Positions 58,833 to 64,000 of a stretch of DNA of 64,000 nt are shown piece after piece; positions within the stretch are counted from its first letter, which is position 1; each line of letters begins with the position of its first letter. The DNA lies in assembly GCA_900545405.1 (NCBI GenBank), contig UQYT01000002.1, positions 44,314 to 108,313 on the forward strand, in the 5' to 3' direction. The DNA is from an uncultured Eubacteriales bacterium (lineage in GTDB: Bacteria > Bacillota > Clostridia > Oscillospirales > Oscillospiraceae). A program made the position numbers and the translations under genes. A model generated the notes under the pieces. That model was not told the origin of the DNA. It made no database searches and was given only the letters and a program-made list of their open reading frames with translations.

Positions 58833-59831
58833 TCAGGCGAGGGCGGCGGTGATGATGGACATCTGATAGACCTCCTCGGCGTTGCAGCCGCGGGAGAGGT
58901 CGTTGATGGGGGCGTTCAGGCCCTGCAGGATGGGGCCGTAGGCGTCGAAGCCGCCGAGGCGCTGGGCGATCTTGTAGCCGATGTTGCCGGACTGAATCTC
59001 GGGGAAGATGAAGGTGTTGGCGTAGCCGGCGACCTTGCTGCCGGGGAACTTCAGCTGGCCGACGGTGGGGGAGACGGCGGCGTCGAACTGCATCTCGCCG
59101 TCGATGTCGAGGTCGGGGGCCAGAGCCTTGGCCTTGGCGCAGGCCTCGCGGGCGAGGTCGACGTTCGGGCCCTTGCCGGAGCCCTTGGTGGAGTAGCTCA
59201 GGAAGGCGACCTTCGGCTCGATGCCGAAGACCTGGGCGGTGCGGGCGCAGGCGACGCCGGTCTCGGCCAGCTTGTCCGCCGCGGAGAAGGTGACGTTGCC
59301 GTCCTTGTCGACGGTGTCAGTGTAGTCGATGTTGATGGCGCAGTCGCCCATGGCGAGCATCTCATCGCCGCGGACCATGATGAACACGCTGCTCACGAGG
59401 TGGGCGCCGGGCTTGGTCTTGACCAGCTGCAGGGCGGGACGGACGGTGTCGGCGGTGGAGTAGGTGGCGCCGCCCAGCAGGGCGTCGGCCTTGCCCATCT
59501 TGACCAGCATGGTGCCGAAGTAGTTGCTCTTCTTCAGGGCGGCGGCGCAGTCCTCGGCGCTCATCTTGCCCTTGCGGAGGGCGACCATGGTGTCCACCAT
59601 CTCGCCGAAGCCCTCGTAGGTCTCGGGGTCGATTATCTCGAGGCCCTCGATGTCGAAGCCGCCCTTGGCGGCAGCGGCCTTGACCTCATCGACGTTGCCG
59701 ACGAGGACGGGGGTGAGGAAGCCGCCGGCCTTCAGCCTCGCGGCGCTCTCGAGGATGCGGGCGTCCGTGCCCTCGGTGTAGACTATCTTGCGGGGATTCT
59801 TTTTGAGTATTTCAACAAGGTTCTCAAACAT
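58833..59831 (-). CDS. pta: Phosphate acetyltransferase
   Basis: 332 residues, the short form without the regulatory N-terminus. IVYTEGTDARILESA near 16-30, LLGGATYSTADTVRPAL near 118-134, FGIEPKVAFLSYSTKGSG near 206-223 and FPEIQSGNIGYKIAQRLGG near 280-298 are the CoA- and phosphate-binding motifs. It interconverts acetyl-CoA and acetyl phosphate, normally with acetate kinase to make ATP; ackA is not in the window. A strong promoter lies upstream, and AACA-rich leader. Confidence 0.95.
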   Translation of the reverse strand: MFENLVEILKKNPRKIVYTEGTDARILESAARLKAGGFLTPVLVGNVDEVKAAAAKGGFDIEGLEIIDPETYEGFGEMVDTMVALRKGKMSAEDCAAALKKSNYFGTMLVKMGKADALLGGATYSTADTVRPALQLVKTKPGAHLVSSVFIMVRGDEMLAMGDCAINIDYTDTVDKDGNVTFSAADKLAETGVACARTAQVFGIEPKVAFLSYSTKGSGKGPNVDLAREACAKAKALAPDLDIDGEMQFDAAVSPTVGQLKFPGSKVAGYANTFIFPEIQSGNIGYKIAQRLGGFDAYGPILQGLNAPINDLSRGCNAEEVYQMSIITAALA

Positions 59832-59887
59832 TTTGCAACAGCCTCCATATTGATTTGGCGGACGCTCCGCCGGTTTTCAGACACTCA

Positions 59888-59916
59888 ATTTTACCACCCA
59901 ATACACAGCTTTTCAA
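59888..59916 (-). promoter_or_regulatory. Sigma-A promoter of pta
   Basis: Minus-strand TTGAAA (59916-59911), 17 bases, TAAAAT (59893-59888). The leader holds a GGCGGA-GCG-TCCGCC hairpin (59858-59872). Confidence 0.75.
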
Positions 59917-59930
59917 GCCCCGGCAGGGTC

Positions 59931-59959
59931 TTTACAAGGGGGCAAAGGGCAGTTATAAT
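59931..59959 (+). promoter_or_regulatory. Sigma-A promoter of the Xre-lepA operon
   Basis: TTTACA (59931-59936), 17 bases, TATAAT (59954-59959). Confidence 0.8.
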
Positions 59960-60002
59960 ACTAATTGTAATCAAATATGAAATTTTGGGGCGGAGGTAAC
60001 AC

Positions 60003-60311
60003 ATGCCAAGGACATTCAGCGAGGCGATGAGCGCGCTGCGCCGCGAACAGGGGCTCAGCCAGCGCAAGGCCGCCTCCGAGCTGCACATAAGTCAGGCGCT
60101 GCTCAGCCACTACGAAAACGGCGCGCGGGAGCCGGGACTCGAATTCGTAGTCCGGGCCTGCGACTACTACGGCGTCTCGGCGGACTACCTGCTCGGCAGG
60201 ACCGACGAGCCCGGCGGCGCCGCGCTCAAGGAGCGGCTGCGCAGCCTCTCCAAGGAGCTGCGGGCCATGGCGGACAGCGTTGAAAGCATAGCGGAGGACG
60301 GCAAGATATGA
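60003..60311 (+). CDS. Xre-family transcriptional regulator
   Basis: 102 residues. An HTH_3 domain (~5-65) with SEAMSALRREQGLSQRKAASELHISQALLSHYENGAREPGL and YGVSADYLLGR, then a short coiled tail (LKERLRSLSKELRAMADSVESI). GGAGGT precedes the ATG. Its stop overlaps the lepA start (ATGA), an unusual partner for a regulator; autogenous control of the operon is possible. Target unknown. Confidence 0.88.
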   Translation: MPRTFSEAMSALRREQGLSQRKAASELHISQALLSHYENGAREPGLEFVVRACDYYGVSADYLLGRTDEPGGAALKERLRSLSKELRAMADSVESIAEDGKI

Positions 60312-62110
60312 GACAGGACCACATCAGGAATTTTTCGATAATAGCGCACATAGACCACGGCAAATCCACCCTCTCGGACAGGCTCATCGAGCTCTGCGGC
60401 GCAGTTGAGAGCCGCGAGATGGAGAGCCAGATACTCGACAACATGGACCTCGAGCGCGAGCGCGGCATCACCATCAAGGCCCGCGCCGTCGGCCTCACCT
60501 ACAAGGCCGCGGACGGCGAGGAGTACACGCTCAACCTCATAGACACGCCGGGACACGTGGACTTCAACTACGAGGTCAGCCGCTCGCTCGCGGCCTGCGA
60601 GGGCGCGCTGCTGGTCGTGGACGCCTCCCAGGGCGTCGAGGCCCAGACCCTGGCGAACACCTATCTCGCCATGAACCACGACCTCGAGATACTGCCCGTC
60701 ATCAACAAGATAGACCTCCCCGCCGCGGACCCGGAGCGCACCAAGGCGGAGATAGAGGACATCATCGGCATCCCGGCCATGGAGGCGCCGGAGATCTCCG
60801 CGAAGAACGGCATCAACATCCCCGCCGTGCTCGAGGAGATAGTAAACGGCGTGCCCGCGCCCAAGGGCGACCCCGACGCGCCGCTCAAGGCCCTGGTCTT
60901 CGACAGCCAGTACGACTCCTTCCGCGGCGTCATCGTGCTCATGCGCCTCATGGACGGCCGCGTGCGCAAGGACATGGAGATAAAGCTCATGGCCACGGGC
61001 GCGGTGTACAAGGTCGTGGAGGTGGGCCACATGCGGCCGACGCACCTCGAGCCCTGCGCCGAGCTCTCCGCCGGCGACGTCGGCTATCTCACGGCCAGCA
61101 TCAAGAACGTCGCGGACACCCGCGTGGGCGACACCGTGACCGAGGCCGCCCGCCCCGCCGCGGAGCCCCTGCCCGGCTACGCCCCCGCGAGGCCGATGGT
61201 CTACTGCGGCATCTACACCGAGGACGGCTCCAAGTACCCGGACCTGCGCGACGCGCTCGAGAAGCTCAAGCTCAACGACGCCTCGCTCTCCTTCGAGCCG
61301 GAGAGCTCCGTGGCTCTCGGCTTCGGCTTCCGCTGCGGCTTCCTCGGCATGCTGCACATGGAGGTCATCCAGGAGCGGCTGGAGCGCGAGTTCGACCTCG
61401 ACCTCGTGACCACGCTGCCCTCGGTCATCTACGAGGTCATAAAGACCGACGGCACGATGGTGCGCGTCGATAACCCGCACAACTACCCGGACCCTGCCTC
61501 CATCGCCGAGGCCAGGGAGCCCTATGTCAACGTCACCATCATCACGCCGCAGGAGTTCGTGGGCAACATCATGCCCCTCTGCCAGGACCGCCGCGGAGAG
61601 TACAAGAACATGCAGTATCTCGACGCCAGGCTGGTGGAGCTGCACTATGTGATGCCGCTCAACGAGATAATCTACGACTTTTTCGACACCCTGAAGGCCC
61701 GCACGAAGGGCTACGCCTCCCTCGACTACGAGCTCGCGGACTACAAGCCCTCGGAGCTCGTGAAGGTGGACATGCTCCTGAACGGCGAGCAGGTGGACGC
61801 GCTGAGCTTCATCGCGCACAAGGACAAGGCGTATCCCCGGGCGCGCAAGCTATGCGAGAAGCTCAAGGAGAACATCCCGCGCCAGCTCTTCGAGGTGCCG
61901 GTGCAGGCCGCGATAGGCGGCAAAATAATCGCGCGCGAGACCGTAAAGGCCCTGCGCAAGGACGTCCTCGCCAAGTGCTACGGCGGCGACATCACGCGAA
62001 AGAAAAAGCTGCTCGAGAAGCAGAAGGAGGGCAAAAAGAAGATGCGCCAGCTCGGCACGGTGCAGATACCGACCGAGGCATTCCTCGCCGTGCTCAAGCT
62101 GGACGAGTGA
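60308..62110 (+). CDS. lepA: Elongation factor 4 (LepA)
   Basis: 600 residues, normal length. G1 AHIDHGKSTLSDRL near 12-25, the RGITIK switch I near 52, DTPGH near 79-83, and NKID near 132 bind GTP; the long C-terminal domain with the SYASLDYE-like GYASLDYELADY near 470 and the LepA-specific tail (GGDITRKKKLLEKQKEGKKKMR) is typical. It back-translocates or rescues stalled ribosomes. Start overlaps the Xre stop; GAGG is about 9 bases upstream. Confidence 0.97.
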   Translation: MRQDHIRNFSIIAHIDHGKSTLSDRLIELCGAVESREMESQILDNMDLERERGITIKARAVGLTYKAADGEEYTLNLIDTPGHVDFNYEVSRSLAACEGALLVVDASQGVEAQTLANTYLAMNHDLEILPVINKIDLPAADPERTKAEIEDIIGIPAMEAPEISAKNGINIPAVLEEIVNGVPAPKGDPDAPLKALVFDSQYDSFRGVIVLMRLMDGRVRKDMEIKLMATGAVYKVVEVGHMRPTHLEPCAELSAGDVGYLTASIKNVADTRVGDTVTEAARPAAEPLPGYAPARPMVYCGIYTEDGSKYPDLRDALEKLKLNDASLSFEPESSVALGFGFRCGFLGMLHMEVIQERLEREFDLDLVTTLPSVIYEVIKTDGTMVRVDNPHNYPDPASIAEAREPYVNVTIITPQEFVGNIMPLCQDRRGEYKNMQYLDARLVELHYVMPLNEIIYDFFDTLKARTKGYASLDYELADYKPSELVKVDMLLNGEQVDALSFIAHKDKAYPRARKLCEKLKENIPRQLFEVPVQAAIGGKIIARETVKALRKDVLAKCYGGDITRKKKLLEKQKEGKKKMRQLGTVQIPTEAFLAVLKLDE

Positions 62111-62125
62111 GAAGGGAGGCACACA

Positions 62126-63736
62126 TTGAAGATAACATTCCTCGGCGCCGCGCATGAGGTCACGGGCAGCTGCACGCTGGTGGAGGTCGGCAAGACGCGG
62201 TTCATCGTCGACTGCGGCATGGAGCAGGGGCGCGACATGTTCGTAAACCAGACCCTGCCGGTCTCGCCTGCGGAGGTGGACTTCGCGCTGCTGACGCACG
62301 CGCACATCGACCACTCCGGCAACCTGCCGCTGCTGGCGAAAAACGGCTTTGCCGGCCCGGTGTACGCCACGGCGGCGACCTGCTCGCTGGCGGACATCAT
62401 GCTGCGCGACTCGGCGCACATCCAGATGAGCGAGGCCGAGTACAAGACCCGCAAGGCCAAGCGCGCGGGCGAGCCGCCGGTGGAGCCGCTGTACGACGTC
62501 AACGACGTCGAGGCCCTGGTCAAGCACCTGCGCCCCTGCGCCTACGGCGAGCCCATCCACGTTGCGGAGGGCGTGGCCATCCGCTTCACGGACATAGGCC
62601 ACCTGCTGGGCTCGGCCTGCATCGAGGTCTGGCTGACGGAGGACGGCGTGACGAAGAAGATCGTCTTCTCCGGAGACGTGGGCAACACCAACCAGCCCAT
62701 ACTGCGCGACCCGGACACCGTGGCCGAGGCCGACTATGTGGTCATCGAGTCCACCTACGGCGACCGCACCCACGGCGCGGAGCGGCCGGACTACATCGGC
62801 GCGCTCTCGCAGATGATACAGCGCACGCTCGACCGCGGCGGCAACGTGGTAATCCCCGCCTTCGCCGTGGGCAGGACGCAGGAGATGCTGTACTTCATCC
62901 GCGAGATAAAGGAGCGCGGCCTGGTGCACGGGCACGACGGCTTCAAGGTGTATGTGGACAGCCCGCTGGCTATCGAGGCCACGAGCGTATTCCTGCAGTG
63001 CGACACGAGCTTTCTGGACGACGAGACCCGCGCGCTGCTGGCGCGGGGCGTCAACCCGCTGGTCTTCGACGGGCTGGAGGTCTCCGTGAGCTCGGAGGAG
63101 TCCAAGGCGATAAACGAGAACCGCGAGCCGAAGGTCATCATCTCGGCCTCCGGCATGTGCGATGCGGGCCGCATCAGGCACCACCTCAAGCACAACCTCT
63201 GGCGGCCTGAGAGCCTGATCCTCTTCGTCGGCTACCAGTCGGAGGGCACGCTGGGCCGGATGCTGTACGACGGGGCCAAGGAGGTAAAGCTCTTCGGCGA
63301 GACGATAGCGGTGCGCGCCGAGGTCACCTGGCTGCCGGGTGTATCGGGCCACGCGGACAAGAACGGGCTGCTGCACTGGATATCCGGCTTTGAGAAGAAG
63401 CCGGCGAAGGTGTTCGTGAACCACGGCGACGACGGCGCGTGCACGGAGTTCACGCGCTGCCTGAAGGAGGAGCACGGCTTCGACGCCTTCGCCCCGTACA
63501 GCGGGACGTCGTACGACCTCGCGAAGGGCGAGTTCGTGACCGTGACCGAGGGCGTGCCGGTGCCGCAGAAACAGCCCGCGCCGGAGCGCAGGCCCATGAA
63601 CAAGTACTTTGCCGCGCTCGTGGCCGCGGCGGAGGCGCTGCTGCGCGCGGTAAAGGGCGCCGAGGGCCGGCCGAACAAGGAGCTCAAAAAGTGGACCGAG
63701 CGCATCGAGGCCCTCACCCGCGACATAATGAATTAA
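62126..63736 (+). CDS. MBL-fold/beta-CASP RNA-processing nuclease with RMMBL motif
   Basis: 536 residues from a TTG with GGGAGG at 10 bases. THAHIDHSG near 57-65 is the HxHxDH zinc motif, SGDVGN near 181, the beta-CASP part includes PAFAVGRTQEML near 244-255, and VSGHADKNGL near 407 is in the RMMBL region. The family (YsnO/CPSF-like) includes bacterial mRNA-processing exonucleases. The C-terminal 50 residues are helical and basic. It ends 2 bases before the right-edge repeat element. Confidence 0.9.
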   Translation: MKITFLGAAHEVTGSCTLVEVGKTRFIVDCGMEQGRDMFVNQTLPVSPAEVDFALLTHAHIDHSGNLPLLAKNGFAGPVYATAATCSLADIMLRDSAHIQMSEAEYKTRKAKRAGEPPVEPLYDVNDVEALVKHLRPCAYGEPIHVAEGVAIRFTDIGHLLGSACIEVWLTEDGVTKKIVFSGDVGNTNQPILRDPDTVAEADYVVIESTYGDRTHGAERPDYIGALSQMIQRTLDRGGNVVIPAFAVGRTQEMLYFIREIKERGLVHGHDGFKVYVDSPLAIEATSVFLQCDTSFLDDETRALLARGVNPLVFDGLEVSVSSEESKAINENREPKVIISASGMCDAGRIRHHLKHNLWRPESLILFVGYQSEGTLGRMLYDGAKEVKLFGETIAVRAEVTWLPGVSGHADKNGLLHWISGFEKKPAKVFVNHGDDGACTEFTRCLKEEHGFDAFAPYSGTSYDLAKGEFVTVTEGVPVPQKQPAPERRPMNKYFAALVAAAEALLRAVKGAEGRPNKELKKWTERIEALTRDIMN

Positions 63737-63737
63737 T

Positions 63738-64000
63738 CGCGCTGCGCGCTTCGCGCGCGTTTGAAAGTTTCGTCCACCTTTTCAAAGGTGGCAGGGTCCA
63801 GGGACAGCGTCCCTGGCCGCCCGCCGCAGCGGGCGGAACTCTCCTTGTGCTCTCATAAGCGCAGGAGGGGGTCTAAGGGGGAACCCTCGCCGGGGGTTCC
63901 CCCTTTTTTTCTTTGGGTTTGTGCGTGTGCGCCGATACGTTGGGCGGTGGTTGATGGCTTGTCCTGCGATTCGACCCCATTTCTTTGGTGCTTGCCCAAA
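63738..64000. repeat. Dispersed structured repeat element, copy B, cut by the window edge
   Basis: The hairpin series of copy A recurs in the same order and spacing: 63774-63791, 63798-63816, 63817-63836 and 63877-63903, the last followed by seven T. The shared downstream stretch (GTGTGCGCCGATAC, CCTGCGATTCGACCCC, TTTCTTTGGTGCTTGCCCAAA) continues to the last base. Here it follows a plus-strand gene directly, while in copy A it faces spoIIR, so it is not tied to one gene context. Confidence 0.85.

Noticed and set aside
63740..63760. GC-rich inverted repeat as a separate terminator
   Set aside because: It lacks a T tail and is better explained as the outer hairpin of the repeat element.
1..64000. 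tRNA, rRNA, CRISPR array, transposase or prophage genes
   Set aside because: No cloverleaf, regular spacer repeat, DDE motif or phage gene was recognised on either strand by eye; a tRNAscan and CRISPR search would settle it.

Overview
The window is a GC-rich bacterial chromosome segment with tightly packed operons, many 4-base ATGA/GTGA/TTGA gene overlaps, AGGAGG-type ribosome binding sites and good sigma-A promoters (TTGACA-like, 16-17 bp, TATAAT-like). It carries spoIIR and dipicolinate synthase dpaAB, so the organism very probably forms endospores. S-layer (SLH) repeats, a SEDS protein with an FHA domain, a NusG-domain-II/Gx-transporter pair and Mbeg1-like and DUF975 proteins all point to Clostridia. 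With this GC content the best guess is an anaerobic gut-type Oscillospirales (Oscillibacter/Flavonifractor/Lawsonibacter-like); the genus is inferred, not shown.

Region 1 (1-2.5 kb): the end of an MFS permease and a dihydrolipoyl-dehydrogenase-like flavoprotein. Region 2 (2.5-9.3 kb, plus strand): one compact operon with two radical SAM proteins flanking a PaaK-like AMP-dependent ligase, then a DUF1858-like mini-protein, a Sir2 deacylase, a CobW-like GTPase and a class I methyltransferase. Region 3 (9.4-10.1 kb): a YhhN-type membrane protein. Region 4 (10.1-20.8 kb, minus strand): a Mop-type molybdenum aldehyde oxidoreductase, two paralogous lipoproteins, and a set (dicluster Fe-S/CCG protein, CxxC mini-protein, methyltransferase, C-GCAxxG-C-C protein, radical SAM protein, AMP-dependent ligase) that matches the uncharacterised DVU_1551-1559 neighbourhood of Desulfovibrio vulgaris as I recall it. 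Region 5 (21-28.9 kb, plus strand, divergent): molybdenum-cofactor functions (a MocA-ModE fusion, a phosphatase-HD fusion, XdhC, a THEP1-like NTPase), then a DUF364 protein and a complete FecCD-type ABC importer, plausibly for molybdate/tungstate or a metal chelate. Regions 2, 4 and 5 together look like one functional theme: supplying, modifying and inserting the cofactor of a molybdenum hydroxylase, with the radical SAM/ligase/methyltransferase module present twice.

Region 6 (28.9-51.9 kb) is mostly housekeeping: folA-thyA, dpaAB with a sigma-K-like promoter, an SLH-anchored 5'-nucleotidase, DUF975, recJ-rel-dtd-MBL-Mbeg1-HTH/TPR, MFS, a PBP and FHA-SEDS pair, NusG-II/Gx transporter, a PrsA-like foldase, tcdA, a transglutaminase lipoprotein and a GNAT. 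Region 7 (51.9-64 kb): spoIIR with a sigma-F-like promoter, a structured dispersed repeat containing a 421-base palindrome, an MMPL exporter operon with a divergent TetR gene, a truncated pyruvate kinase, pta, an Xre regulator with lepA, a beta-CASP nuclease, and a second copy of the structured repeat at the right edge.

The two most interesting items are the doubled radical SAM/CoA-ligase system around the Mo hydroxylase and the dispersed hairpin element, whose two copies differ by compensatory base-pair changes. I saw no tRNA, rRNA, CRISPR array, transposase or prophage gene.
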